This document shows positions 14,449 to 23,413 of a stretch of DNA of 39,108 nt, one piece after another. The DNA comes from Pedobacter sp. Leaf216 (GTDB taxonomy: Bacteria; Bacteroidota; Bacteroidia; Sphingobacteriales; Sphingobacteriaceae), in the NCBI RefSeq assembly GCF_001421515.1, contig NZ_LMKM01000003.1, positions 149,857-188,964 on the forward strand. Direction: 5' to 3'. The notes beneath the pieces are model-generated. The model did no database searches and had not been told where the DNA came from. It worked only from the letters and a program-made list of their open reading frames with translations. Both the position numbers and the translations under genes were made by a program. Numbering within the stretch: position 1 is the stretch's first letter; each line of letters opens with the position of its first letter.

Positions 14449-16233
14449 ATGGCCGAACAACACCTTTATCAAACAGGAATTATAGGAAATTGCGCTTTCA
14501 TAGCACACGTTAATAAAAATACCGACATATCTTGGCTTTGCTGGCCCCGTTTCGACAGTCCTTTTGTATTTGGCAGTTTATTGGATAAAAAAAAGGGTGG
14601 CGAATTTTCAATATTGCCACAAGGTGAATACACATCTGATCAATATTACATCGAAAATACCAACGTTTTAAGAACCGAAATTACGGCTGAAGACGGCAAA
14701 TACCGCATTACCGATTTTGCACCGCGTTTTCATCTTTATGAGCGTTATTTTAAACCGCTCATGTTCATCAGAAAGATCGAACCTTTGGAAGGAAACCCAC
14801 GCATCACTATAAAATGCGAACCGGTTTGCGATTATGGTAAAAGTAAAATGAGATCAAGCCGCGGCAGCAACCATATTGATTATTTAGGCTGTGATGAAAA
14901 TATCCGTTTAAGTACCAATGTTTCAGTTACCTATATATTGGATGAGAAAGCTTTTGTGCTCAATGATGTGAAATACCTGATCATGACATATGGGCAAAAC
15001 CTGGAAGCCCCAGTGGTAAGTACCGCAGAAAATTTTCTACGTGAAACCGTTGCATATTGGCGTTTGTGGATTAAGCATTCTTCAATTGCAGGCTTTTATC
15101 AACCTTTCGTAATCCGATCGGCCCTGGTTTTAAAAATTCATCAGTATGAAGATACCGGTGCAATTATCGCTGCAAGTACCACCAGTTTGCCCGAATCGCC
15201 GGGTAGTACCCGAAACTGGGATTACCGGTATTGCTGGCTGCGCGATTCGCATTATGTGCTTACTTCGCTAAACCACATCGGTCATTTCGAAGAAATGGAG
15301 AAGTACTTTAATTATTTATCAGATATTTCGCATGCCGAAGATACCCGCTACCAACCCCTTTATGGCATAGCCGGCGAAAGGGAAATTACCGAACGTACCC
15401 TCGATCATTTGGAAGGATACAAGGGCGAGCAGCCCATCAGGATAGGAAACCAGGCTTATGAGCATATTCAGAATGATATTTACGGCCAGGTGCTAATTTC
15501 AATGTTACCCCTATATACCGATCATCGGTTTGTATTTTCTGAACGTAGCGATTCTATAAAATGGATCGAAAGTGTGCTATCTAAAATTGAAAGAACAATA
15601 GATGAAAAGGATGCCGGAATTTGGGAATTCAGAAATATAGCCAACGTGCATTGCTACAGCAATCTGTTTCAGTGGGCAGGGGCACAAGCGGCTTTAAAAA
15701 TGGCCAAAACGATTGGTAATCAGGATTTCGAAAAAAGAGCACAGGTTTTAATTGATAAAGCTGCGGCCCATATCGAAGCCTGTTACGATCCTGAAAGAAA
15801 AGTGTATACCAATGCTGTGGGCAGTCTGCATTTAGATGCCAGTACGCTGCAATTAATTATGATGAATTACCTTGATCCTGCTTCAGATCGGGCAAAGGAT
15901 CATTTAATCGCATTGGAAAAGGAACTGAAAACTGAAGATGGCTTGTTTTACCGTTACCTGCATGCCGATGATTTTGGAAAACCAAAAACTACATTTTTAA
16001 TCTGTGCCTTTTGGTATGTAGAAGCATTGGCCTGCGTAGGTCGTACCGAAGAAGCCATTAAGGAATTCGAAAACATTATTAAGTATTGTAACCACCTGCT
16101 TTTATTCAGTGAAGATGTGGATGCTAAAACTGGTAGTCAATGGGGTAATTTCCCCCAGGCGTATAGTCATGTAGGCTTGATGAATGCAGCATACCGAATT
16201 GCAATTAAATTGGATAGACCAATATTTTTGTAG
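14449..16233 (+). CDS. Glycoside hydrolase family 15 protein (glucoamylase/trehalase type)
   Basis: A 594-aa two-domain protein. Residues about 1-210 match the beta-sandwich 'trehalase-like' N-terminal domain (YQTGIIGNCAFIAHVNK, ISWLCWPRFDSPFVFGSLL). The rest is an (alpha/alpha)6 barrel with the GH15 signature RNWDYRYCWLRD at 255-266 and a SEDVD...GNFPQAYSH segment whose E555 is the likely catalytic base. No signal peptide is visible, so it should act in the cytoplasm. The facing trehalose-6-phosphate synthase/phosphatase gene and the glgA-glgC pair make trehalose or alpha-glucans plausible substrates; sequence alone does not decide. It is separated from glgC by 900 bp of repeats, so it is probably a separate unit. 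Confidence 0.88.
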   Translation: MAEQHLYQTGIIGNCAFIAHVNKNTDISWLCWPRFDSPFVFGSLLDKKKGGEFSILPQGEYTSDQYYIENTNVLRTEITAEDGKYRITDFAPRFHLYERYFKPLMFIRKIEPLEGNPRITIKCEPVCDYGKSKMRSSRGSNHIDYLGCDENIRLSTNVSVTYILDEKAFVLNDVKYLIMTYGQNLEAPVVSTAENFLRETVAYWRLWIKHSSIAGFYQPFVIRSALVLKIHQYEDTGAIIAASTTSLPESPGSTRNWDYRYCWLRDSHYVLTSLNHIGHFEEMEKYFNYLSDISHAEDTRYQPLYGIAGEREITERTLDHLEGYKGEQPIRIGNQAYEHIQNDIYGQVLISMLPLYTDHRFVFSERSDSIKWIESVLSKIERTIDEKDAGIWEFRNIANVHCYSNLFQWAGAQAALKMAKTIGNQDFEKRAQVLIDKAAAHIEACYDPERKVYTNAVGSLHLDASTLQLIMMNYLDPASDRAKDHLIALEKELKTEDGLFYRYLHADDFGKPKTTFLICAFWYVEALACVGRTEEAIKEFENIIKYCNHLLLFSEDVDAKTGSQWGNFPQAYSHVGLMNAAYRIAIKLDRPIFL

Positions 16234-16245
16234 GTAAGGATACAA

Positions 16246-16812
16246 ACCTTGGTTATAGTTAGTTTTCTTTAAAACGATCGTAATTGCGAGGAGGAACGAC
16301 GAAGCAATCTTTCATATTAGTGATCTTTACAGGAAAGATTGCTTCGTCGGCTGAAAAAGCCTTCTCGCAATGACGATTTGTTAGTCCTTATCTGAAAGGT
16401 CTGTGAAGACACAGACCTTGGTTATAGAAGTTTCCTATAAAACGATCGTCATTGCAAGGAGGAACGACGAAGCATTCTTTCATCTTATTAATCTTTACAG
16501 GAAAGATTGCTTCGTCGGCTGAAAATGCCTTCTCGCAATGACGATTCATTAGGGTTTATCTGAAAGGTCTGTGAGGACACAGACCTTGGTTATAGTCAGT
16601 TTTCTTTAAAACGATCGTCTTTGCGCGGAGGAACGACAAAGCAATCTTTCATGTTAGTAATCTTTACAGAAAAGATTGCTTCGTCGGCTGAAAAAGCCTT
16701 CTCGCAATGACGATTCATTAGGGCTTATCTGAAAGGTCTGTGAGGACAAAGACCTCGGTTATAGTTAGTTTCCTTTAAAACGATCCTTCTTGAAAAGCCT
16801 TCTCGCAACAAT
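16246..16812. repeat. 168/169-bp tandem array of long palindromes
   Basis: The anchor CGATCG occurs at 16275, 16443 and 16612, and as CGATCC at 16781. Each full unit holds a left arm (ATTGCGAGGAGGAACGACGA, AGCAATCTTTC) and a right arm (GAAAGATTGCTTCGTCGGC...CTTCTCGCAATGACG), an imperfect stem of about 40 bp. A smaller GGTCTGTG...CACAGACC hairpin links units. The fourth unit has lost most of the palindrome (CGATCCTTCTTGAAAAGCC). The array fills the 588-bp gap between the convergent GH15 and trehalose genes and could stop transcription from both sides. Confidence 0.9.
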
Positions 16813-16821
16813 TACCCATTA

Positions 16822-19011
16822 TTATCCCCGCTCAACAAATTCTTCCTTAACTAAACTCCAGAGTAATTTCCTTACCTCTTTAAAATCGTTTAGGTAATAT
16901 TTTGCTTCCGAAATGTTGTTGCCCACCTTAATCGTAATGGCGTCATCCGATAAGGCCCTAAAAATATCTTCATCCGTATGGTCATCACCAAGTGCTAAAA
17001 TGAAATCAGGTTGTTTCCCGTATAACCAGTTTAGTGCTGCCTTGCCTTTATTAACTTCCATATTTTTAAACTCAATTACTTTATTTCCCGGCATCAGTTG
17101 CAGGCCCTTATCAGCAGCAAGTATTTTCATGTGGCTAATAATCTCGTTGGCCCTTAATTCGCCGAGCCCTTCTTCTGCTTTTCTATAGTGCCAAACCAGT
17201 GAGTAGCTTTTTTCTTCAATAAACGATCCCGGTGTGCGGTCTGTATAGGTTTCTAATAAAGTTCTTATTTCGTGTTTCCATTGGTCGGTTAAAAGCGGCA
17301 GGCTGTTCCATTTGTCGCCATACGATTTTTGCCATGCTCCATGTTCTGCAATCAGATCTACTTTTAAATGTCCGAACCAGCTTTCCAAAGTTTCATTTCG
17401 CCTTCCGCTGATGATTACCACTTTGTTGGCATTATCAATGGTCAGGTTTTCGATGAGGTCGTAAAGTTCAGCATCTGGTGATGCATCATCTATATTTCCG
17501 GTAAAATCAACCAGTGTGCCATCGTAATCTAAAAATAATACCCTATCGGCTGTTTGTGCGTATTTGGCAGAAATTACTTCATTAATTGCATTTACTGCAT
17601 GTTTTGTTAATAATGATTTTTGAGAATCTTTCACTTCGTTTAATCTTAAAATAAAATTATTTACCCAATGTTTTACATTGAATTTTTCTACAACGGCGCG
17701 CATGGCTTTCATACGTTGCTGCTGTTCTTCTAAAGGCATTTTGAGGGCGGTAACAATGGCTTCCATAATGTCGCCCATGTTGTTCGGGTTAACAATAACA
17801 GCATCGGTTAGCTCTTTGGAAGCTCCGGCCATTTCACTTAAAATAAGTACGCCATCATTGTTATTTCTGCTGGCAATATATTCTTTACTCACCAGGTTCA
17901 TGCCATCGCGCATTGGCGTTACCAGGCAAATATCTGCGCTGCTGTATAAGGCTGATAATACTTCAATTGGGAAGGAACGGTAAAAGTAATTTACCGGAAT
18001 CCAGTTGATGGAGCGGTAACGTGCATTTAAATTGCCTACAAACTGATCAATCTGGTCTCTAAGCTCGCTATATTGGGGTACTGTATCACGCGAGGGAACA
18101 ACGATCATAAAAAGTTCTATCTTTCCAATGTATTCTGGGTGGTGTTGAAGCAATAATTCTAATGCTTTTAACCTTTCTAAAATACCTTTACTATAATCGA
18201 GGCGATCGATGGAAAGAATTATTTTCATATCCTCTTTACCTGACCGGAAGTAATCAATTTCCTTTTTTACCTCATAAGTTTGGGTTAAGCCCGAAAACTT
18301 ATCGTAATCAATCCCCATCGGAAAAGCTTCTATCACGATTTGCCTTTCGTTGCTGTTGAGCACATTTGATGATGAATTTACGGGGAGCAGGCGTGTTGCG
18401 GTACTGATAAAATGCCGAACATCATCATAAGTATGGAAACCGACTAAATCGGCACCGATTAAACCATTTAACAATTCTTCGCGCCATGGAATCAGCCTGA
18501 ATATTTCGTAAGAAGGAAAAGGAATATGCTGAAAGAAACCTATGGTTGCACTTGGCAGTTTGTCTCTTAAAATACCAGGTAAAAGAAGTAACTGATAATC
18601 CTGAATCCAGATTTTATCTCTCCTGTTGAGTACCTGCATGGAACTTTTGGCAAATTTTTCGTTAACAGATTTGTAGCAGTCCCAATAACTTTGTTCGTAA
18701 TTGGCATAGGTTACCAGGTAATGGAAAACGGGCCATAATACCTCGTTTGAAAAGCCCTCATAATATAAATTGATTTCGTTCTGAGTAAGAAAAACAGGGT
18801 AGAGGTTTAATTGAGCCAGTTTTTGTGTAACTTCTTCCTGGCGTTCTTCCGGCACATCTATTCCGGGCCAGCCGATCCAGATGGAATTGCCGGATTTGTA
18901 TACGTCTCCCAGTCCGGTAGCGAGGCCTCCTTCGCTCGGAATAAATGTATACTCGTTGTTTTCTTCGATGATTTTAACGGGTAGTCTGTTCGATATTATA
19001 ACTGTCTTCAT
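16822..19011 (-). CDS. Bifunctional trehalose-6-phosphate synthase/trehalose-phosphatase
   Basis: Makes trehalose from UDP- (or ADP-) glucose and glucose-6-phosphate, then removes the phosphate. Counted from ATG 19011, residues 1-465 are a GT20 OtsA domain (VIISNRLPV, GGLATGL, WIGWPG, IQDYQLLLLPGILR, PMRDGMNLVSKEYIA). Residues about 485-729 are a HAD-type OtsB domain with D495-Y-D497-G-T499 and LALGDDHTDEDIF. I prefer ATG 19011 over the in-frame GTG 19032 because the family begins right at the VIISNRLP strand. It is convergent with the GH15 gene, so synthesis and a possible trehalose hydrolase are adjacent. Confidence 0.92.
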   Translation of the reverse strand: MKTVIISNRLPVKIIEENNEYTFIPSEGGLATGLGDVYKSGNSIWIGWPGIDVPEERQEEVTQKLAQLNLYPVFLTQNEINLYYEGFSNEVLWPVFHYLVTYANYEQSYWDCYKSVNEKFAKSSMQVLNRRDKIWIQDYQLLLLPGILRDKLPSATIGFFQHIPFPSYEIFRLIPWREELLNGLIGADLVGFHTYDDVRHFISTATRLLPVNSSSNVLNSNERQIVIEAFPMGIDYDKFSGLTQTYEVKKEIDYFRSGKEDMKIILSIDRLDYSKGILERLKALELLLQHHPEYIGKIELFMIVVPSRDTVPQYSELRDQIDQFVGNLNARYRSINWIPVNYFYRSFPIEVLSALYSSADICLVTPMRDGMNLVSKEYIASRNNNDGVLILSEMAGASKELTDAVIVNPNNMGDIMEAIVTALKMPLEEQQQRMKAMRAVVEKFNVKHWVNNFILRLNEVKDSQKSLLTKHAVNAINEVISAKYAQTADRVLFLDYDGTLVDFTGNIDDASPDAELYDLIENLTIDNANKVVIISGRRNETLESWFGHLKVDLIAEHGAWQKSYGDKWNSLPLLTDQWKHEIRTLLETYTDRTPGSFIEEKSYSLVWHYRKAEEGLGELRANEIISHMKILAADKGLQLMPGNKVIEFKNMEVNKGKAALNWLYGKQPDFILALGDDHTDEDIFRALSDDAITIKVGNNISEAKYYLNDFKEVRKLLWSLVKEEFVERG

Positions 19012-19095
19012 GCTTGTATTTAATGTATCCACATTAATAAAAGCATATCAAACTGGTTTTGTTTGGATTTTTAGGTCAAAACAACACTAATATGA

Positions 19096-20451
19096 TCAAA
19101 CATAATTGAACACCAATGAAAAAGTGGTACCCTCACCAGGAGTAGAAATTACCTCTATACTCCCCCTGTGCATTTTCATAATGTTGCGACTAATGGTTAG
19201 CCCTATCCCTGATCCGTTTTTCCGTGTGGTGTAAAAAGGGACAAAAATTTTCTCTAAATCGTCGGCATCTATACCTTTCCCGTTATCGGTAACATCTATA
19301 TAAACTTTGGTGTTTTCTAACCGGTAATTTACGTTGATGTAGGGTTGATTGCTATTTTCTACAGCGTAAATGCTGTTGGTAATAAGGTTGATCAGCACTT
19401 GCTCAATCAATTTTAAATCGAGCTGAATGGTAATTTTAGAGGAGGTTTGTTCTACATCCAATACCACATTTTTAACTTTTGCAAAGGGCTGCATCAATAC
19501 CTTGATATGTTTCAGTATTTCGCCAATGGTATGCGATTCGAGGTTTGGCGTAGGTAATTCTGCAATCAACCTATAATCTTTAACAAAATCCAGTAAGCCT
19601 GATGATCTGCGTTGTATCGTTTGCAATGCAGTTTTAAGGTCGTCCATTTCATCCTCCGTAAGGTTTTTCTTATCGGTAACCATCTTGTTTATGGTATCGG
19701 ATAATGAACTGATGGGGGTAATGGAATTTAAAATCTCATGCGAAATTACTCCGATTAGCCTATTCCATGCCTCTGTTTCTTTTTGCTCAATTTCATCTTT
19801 TATATTTTGAAAACTGATAATAGTATAATTTTTACCATAAAGGTTAAGTGGAATAACTTCTGTTGACAGTTGAATCAGTTTATCCTGGATTTTCAATTCG
19901 AGAAACCGTTTGCCCCCTGTTAAAATCTGTTCTACCTCTGTTGCAAAGCCAGGCAGGTGCTGTTTTAATCTGTGCCAGTATTTGTACGCGGGTACACCTA
20001 AAAGGTTGGATGCGGCCTGATTAAAAAATGCAACCTCTTCATTTTCTTCTTCATTGGTATTGTTTACTACAATTACGCCAACAGGAACCTGCTCTAAAAT
20101 GGTTTTAATGAGTTGAAACATGGCTTCCTGTTCCAGTCTGATCTGTTTGTGCACCTGTAAAATGTCACCAAATGATTCATAGAGTTCAGGAAAACTTCCT
20201 TTGGTTACTTTGTTCTTAAAATTTAAGGTATGATCGCGAGTTTTTACTGCAAGTATAAAGCGGTTAATGTCTGAGCGGATTTCGTTAATGTAAAACCATA
20301 GCGAAATAATGGTACACAATAAAATTAAGGCAACGCCAATAATGGTAAACCAAAGCTGTGTATTTTTAATCAGGTAAAATAACAGATAGCCAAGCAGGTT
20401 GATTACGAGCAGGCGGGATATTAAACGGAAGGTAAAGCGTTGGTAAAACAT
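19096..20451 (-). CDS. Sensor histidine kinase (NtrY-like)
   Basis: A 451-aa membrane kinase. Two hydrophobic helices lie near residues 10-30 and 34-54 with almost no periplasmic loop, so the signal is probably sensed in the membrane or cytoplasm. A HAMP-like linker and a PAS domain follow (about 110-225; VPVGVIVVNN, FFNQAASNLLGVP). The phosphoacceptor is H238 in VISHEILNSITP. The ATP-binding domain shows N-box LINLITNSIYAVE, DNGKGID and GSGIGLTIS. The gene follows the sigma-54 regulator gene by 68 bp on the same strand, so it should phosphorylate that regulator. Confidence 0.9.
   Translation of the reverse strand: MFYQRFTFRLISRLLVINLLGYLLFYLIKNTQLWFTIIGVALILLCTIISLWFYINEIRSDINRFILAVKTRDHTLNFKNKVTKGSFPELYESFGDILQVHKQIRLEQEAMFQLIKTILEQVPVGVIVVNNTNEEENEEVAFFNQAASNLLGVPAYKYWHRLKQHLPGFATEVEQILTGGKRFLELKIQDKLIQLSTEVIPLNLYGKNYTIISFQNIKDEIEQKETEAWNRLIGVISHEILNSITPISSLSDTINKMVTDKKNLTEDEMDDLKTALQTIQRRSSGLLDFVKDYRLIAELPTPNLESHTIGEILKHIKVLMQPFAKVKNVVLDVEQTSSKITIQLDLKLIEQVLINLITNSIYAVENSNQPYINVNYRLENTKVYIDVTDNGKGIDADDLEKIFVPFYTTRKNGSGIGLTISRNIMKMHRGSIEVISTPGEGTTFSLVFNYV
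19097..19104 (-). promoter_or_regulatory. Candidate -7 box for the trehalose synthesis gene
   Basis: On the minus strand this reads TATGTTTG, matching TAnnTTTG, 86 bp before ATG 19011 and overlapping the 3' end of the histidine kinase gene. No convincing -33 element is visible. Confidence 0.35.
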
Positions 20452-20459
20452 TATTTTAA

Positions 20460-20521
20460 AGCTGAAAGCTTAAAAGGTGAAAGACTAAAGTTTTAAGCTC
20501 TGGTCTTTTAGCTTTCAGCTT
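20460..20521. repeat. Inverted repeat with heptad periodicity between regulator and kinase genes
   Basis: AGCTGAAAGCT (20460-20470) and AGCTTTCAGCT at the other end are perfect inverted repeats. The stretch reads as heptads (GCTGAAA GCTTAAA and AGCTTTC AGCTTAG). It lies between the two co-directional genes and could reduce read-through into the kinase gene or stabilise mRNA ends. Confidence 0.65.
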
Positions 20522-21890
20522 AGATTCCAAATTTTTCGATTCTTCTGTAAAGTGCAGCCCTTGTTAAGCCTAGTTCTGCTGCGGCTTTGGATATATTGCC
20601 TTTGTGTTTGTCGATTGCTTTTTGCACCATCATTTTTTCCATATCTTCCAATGCCATTTCATCCGGTATGGAATTGTTTTGTGCAAAACGCTGCGGACTT
20701 AACTGCAAATCTTCTTCCGATATGTCATTTCCGTCGCTCATAATTACGGCCCGTTCCAAAACGTGCTGCAATTCCCTTACATTACCCGGCCATTTGTAAT
20801 TTAAGAGTACATCCTGGGCCTTATTGCTTAAATTTCTAATCTCTTTGTGGTATTTTGAGCTAAAAACCTGCATAAAATGATTGGCCAGCAGCAAAATATC
20901 AGTTCCACGTTTACGTAAGGGTGGTAATAAAAGTTCTACTGTATTAATGCGGAAAAGCAAATCCTGCCTGAATGTATTTTTCGTTACCATTTCATTTAAA
21001 GGCATGTTTGTAGCCGTTATTAAGCGCACATTCACTTTGCGTTCTTTACTTTCGCCCAGGCGTGTTACGGTACGGTTTTGCAAAACACTCAGTAGTTTGG
21101 CTTGCAGGGGTAAGGTTAAATTTCCAATCTCATCCAAAAAGATTGTTCCCCCATCGGCCAGTTCAAAACGACCTGGTTTATCTTCTTTAGCATCGGTAAA
21201 AGCACCTTTGGCATAGCCGAATAGTTCACTTTCGAAAAGATTTTCGTTCAACGAGCCTAAATCTACATGCATAAATACCTGGTTTTTGCGTTGCGAGTTT
21301 CCGTGGATTTCGTATGCAAAAACCTGTTTTCCGGTACCATTCTCGCCCAAAATAAGCACATTGGCATCAGTAGGTGCCACTTTTATCAGGGTAGATTGGA
21401 GCTGTTTTATGCCTTCGGCCTGGCCCACTATGTTTTCGAAACCACGTGTCAGGTCTTTTTGTAGCGAGGAATGTATTTTTTCGAGTTTCTTTACTTTTCT
21501 GGTCGATTCGCGGAGTTTTGATGCTGCTGAAATGGTGGCGAACAGCTTTTCATTTTCCCATGGTTTGAGAATAAAATCAGTAGCTCCTTTTTTAATTGCC
21601 TTAACAGCCAGTTCTACATTGCCGAAAGCCGTCATTAAAATAACCACATAATCTTTATCAATAGATAAAATATGTTCGAGCCAATATAAGCCCTCCCTAC
21701 CATCACTTGCTCCTTTTTGATAGTTCATATCAAGCAAAATGATGTCTATTTCATTTTTGCTCAACAAAACGTTAATCTCTTTTGGCGATTTACAGGTAAT
21801 TACCTGCTTAACCTGTTGCTTTAAAAACAAACGGGCACTAAGCAGAATGTCGTCGTCATCATCGATAATTAAAACTGTGGCATCAAGCAT
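20520..21890 (-). CDS. Sigma-54-dependent response regulator (NtrC family)
   Basis: A 456-aa transcription activator. Receiver domain 1-125 has acidic D10-D14 and phosphoacceptor D54 (LLDMNY). The AAA+ domain (about 150-385) has Walker A GENGTGK (182-188) and Walker B GGTIFLDEI. The sigma-54 contact loop is GAFTDA (229-234), not the classic GAFTGA. The C-terminal Fis-type helix-turn-helix (429-456) ends in TRAALYRRIEKFGI. The gene is divergent from the adaptor gene; two palindromic sites and a -24/-12-like element between them suggest that it activates the transporter genes. Confidence 0.93.
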   Translation of the reverse strand: MLDATVLIIDDDDDILLSARLFLKQQVKQVITCKSPKEINVLLSKNEIDIILLDMNYQKGASDGREGLYWLEHILSIDKDYVVILMTAFGNVELAVKAIKKGATDFILKPWENEKLFATISAASKLRESTRKVKKLEKIHSSLQKDLTRGFENIVGQAEGIKQLQSTLIKVAPTDANVLILGENGTGKQVFAYEIHGNSQRKNQVFMHVDLGSLNENLFESELFGYAKGAFTDAKEDKPGRFELADGGTIFLDEIGNLTLPLQAKLLSVLQNRTVTRLGESKERKVNVRLITATNMPLNEMVTKNTFRQDLLFRINTVELLLPPLRKRGTDILLLANHFMQVFSSKYHKEIRNLSNKAQDVLLNYKWPGNVRELQHVLERAVIMSDGNDISEEDLQLSPQRFAQNNSIPDEMALEDMEKMMVQKAIDKHKGNISKAAAELGLTRAALYRRIEKFGI

Positions 21891-21998
21891 AACCTCTCCC
21901 TATTATTTAGTATGTATTTATTCTTTTTCAATCAATCTTTTGCATCCAAAAAAGAAAGCTTAGCTTAAGCCTGAACCTTGCTTTTATTCTCGGTGAAG

Positions 21999-22006
21999 CA
22001 AATTTA
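21999..22006 (-). promoter_or_regulatory. Candidate -7 box of the regulator-kinase operon
   Basis: The minus strand reads TAAATTTG, an exact TAnnTTTG match, giving a leader of about 100 nt before the regulator gene. Its -33 region would overlap the upstream palindrome at 22014-22029, so bound regulator could repress its own gene. No clear -33 TTTG is present. Confidence 0.35.
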
Positions 22007-22013
22007 ATAAAAC

Positions 22014-22050
22014 TGTCCGTTCCCGCACATAAACTGTTCGATAATGAACA
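22014..22050 (+). promoter_or_regulatory. Paired upstream activator sites of the adaptor promoter
   Basis: Two 16-bp imperfect palindromes, TGTCCGTTCCCGCACA (22014-22029) and TGTTCGATAATGAACA (22035-22050), have starts 21 bp apart, two helical turns. The same form and spacing recurs at 36880-36916, upstream of permease 6. The second site starts 79 bp before the -24 element. They are the likely binding sites of the adjacent NtrC-like regulator. Confidence 0.72.
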
Positions 22051-22113
22051 TGTGGAATTGATATTAATACTTAATTAATTGTAATTTAAGGTTTTATCTA
22101 ATGTTTTCGCTTT

Positions 22114-22129
22114 TGGCACAAGCTTGGTT
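22114..22129 (+). promoter_or_regulatory. Candidate sigma-54 promoter of the adaptor gene
   Basis: TGGCAC-AAGCT-TGGTT keeps the full -24 element and the key -12 G at correct spacing, but has TGGT in place of TTGC. It lies inside the longest open frame (ATG 22101) and 32 bp before ATG 22161, which supports the downstream start for the adaptor. Confidence 0.55.
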
Positions 22130-22160
22130 ATTAGAGAAACCGAACAGTACAACCGAACAC

Positions 22161-23405
22161 ATGGATAAGAAAATAGAGAAGAAAAGATTTAGCAGAAAAA
22201 CCTTATTAATAATAGGTGGCGCAATTGCTTTTGTAGTGGTTGTGATTTATGGCTATACTTTATCACTAAAAAAAGTATACAGTGCCGACGCCGACAAATT
22301 AACAATCAGTAAAGTAGCGTATGGCGATTTTGAAGATGTAGTGTTATTGAATGCCAGTGTTGTTCCATTAACTTCTGTAATTGTAAGTTCATCAGAAGGC
22401 GGTACGGTTGCCGAAATTTTTACCGAAAACGGTGCTTCTGTAGTAAAAGGCACACCGCTGTTACGGATTTCCAATTCCAATGCCATGTTGAGTTATACTT
22501 CCAGCCAAACCGCGGCAACGGAGCAGATTAACCAGTTACGCAAATCGAGGTTAGATTTAGAGCAAAATCAACGGGTTTTAAATCAAGACGTTCTGGATGT
22601 AGAAAATAGCTTAAGAACGGCAAGTAGACAATACAGTTTAGACAGTTCATTATTTTCCAAAAAAGTAATTTCGCTGCAAGAGTTTAATAAATCAAGTCAG
22701 GATTACGAGTATTACCAGGGAAAATTAAAAATTGTTCGTCAGGCCATTAAACAGGAAAATCAAAGCAGAAAAATGCAATTGGCTCAAATTGATCAATCGA
22801 TGGGGCAAATGAACGAAAGTTTAGAAATGATCCGTAAAAACATCGAAAACATGACCATCAAAGCCCCTGTTTCGGGCAAATTATCATCCTATGATCCGGT
22901 AATTGGAAAATCTTATAATTCTAATGAAATGATAGGAAAAATTGATGTGTTGCAAGGATACAAACTTCAGGCAGGTGTGGATGAATATTATATCAACAGG
23001 GTAAAAGAAGGGCAAACTGCCAATTGTGAATTTAACGGAAAAACCTATAATTTAATAGTGAGTAAGGTTATTCCGGAGGTTACTGCGGGTCAGTTTCAGG
23101 TAGAAATGGTTTTTAAAGGAGCAACCCCGGAAGGTTTACGTCGTGGTTTATCGCTACAAACAAAGTTAACCTTGTCTGACAATAGTAAATCGCTGCTTTT
23201 AGCACAGGGTCAATTTTTTCAAAGTACCGGTGGCTCGTGGGTATTTGTGGTAAACAATGGCAAAGCGACTAAGAAAAATGTAAAAATTGGTAGAAAAAAT
23301 TACCTCTATTACGAGATATTGGATGGTTTGCAGAAAGGCGACGAAGTAATTACTTCTTCATATGATCAGTTTAATCAATACGATCAGGTGGAGATTAATA
23401 AGTAG
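22161..23405 (+). CDS. MacA/HlyD-family periplasmic adaptor of an ABC efflux system
   Basis: A 414-aa inner-membrane-anchored adaptor that would couple the FtsX permeases to an outer-membrane channel. After a basic N-terminus (MDKKIEKKRFSRK) comes one membrane helix (about 14-34). Then come a lipoyl half (SEGGTVAEIFTENGASVVKG), a long Gln/Asn-rich coiled coil (about 115-235), the second lipoyl half (MTIKAPVSGKLSS) and a beta-barrel. ATG 22101 would add 20 residues with no function and would place the sigma-54 element inside the gene, so I prefer 22161. No TolC-like gene lies in the window. Confidence 0.85.
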   Translation: MDKKIEKKRFSRKTLLIIGGAIAFVVVVIYGYTLSLKKVYSADADKLTISKVAYGDFEDVVLLNASVVPLTSVIVSSSEGGTVAEIFTENGASVVKGTPLLRISNSNAMLSYTSSQTAATEQINQLRKSRLDLEQNQRVLNQDVLDVENSLRTASRQYSLDSSLFSKKVISLQEFNKSSQDYEYYQGKLKIVRQAIKQENQSRKMQLAQIDQSMGQMNESLEMIRKNIENMTIKAPVSGKLSSYDPVIGKSYNSNEMIGKIDVLQGYKLQAGVDEYYINRVKEGQTANCEFNGKTYNLIVSKVIPEVTAGQFQVEMVFKGATPEGLRRGLSLQTKLTLSDNSKSLLLAQGQFFQSTGGSWVFVVNNGKATKKNVKIGRKNYLYYEILDGLQKGDEVITSSYDQFNQYDQVEINK

Positions 23406-23413
23406 AGTGGTTG

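Noticed and set aside
19012..19032. GTG 19032 as start of the trehalose synthesis gene
   Set aside because: It would add seven residues ahead of the family's usual N-terminal strand; ATG 19011 fits better, though this cannot be proved from sequence.
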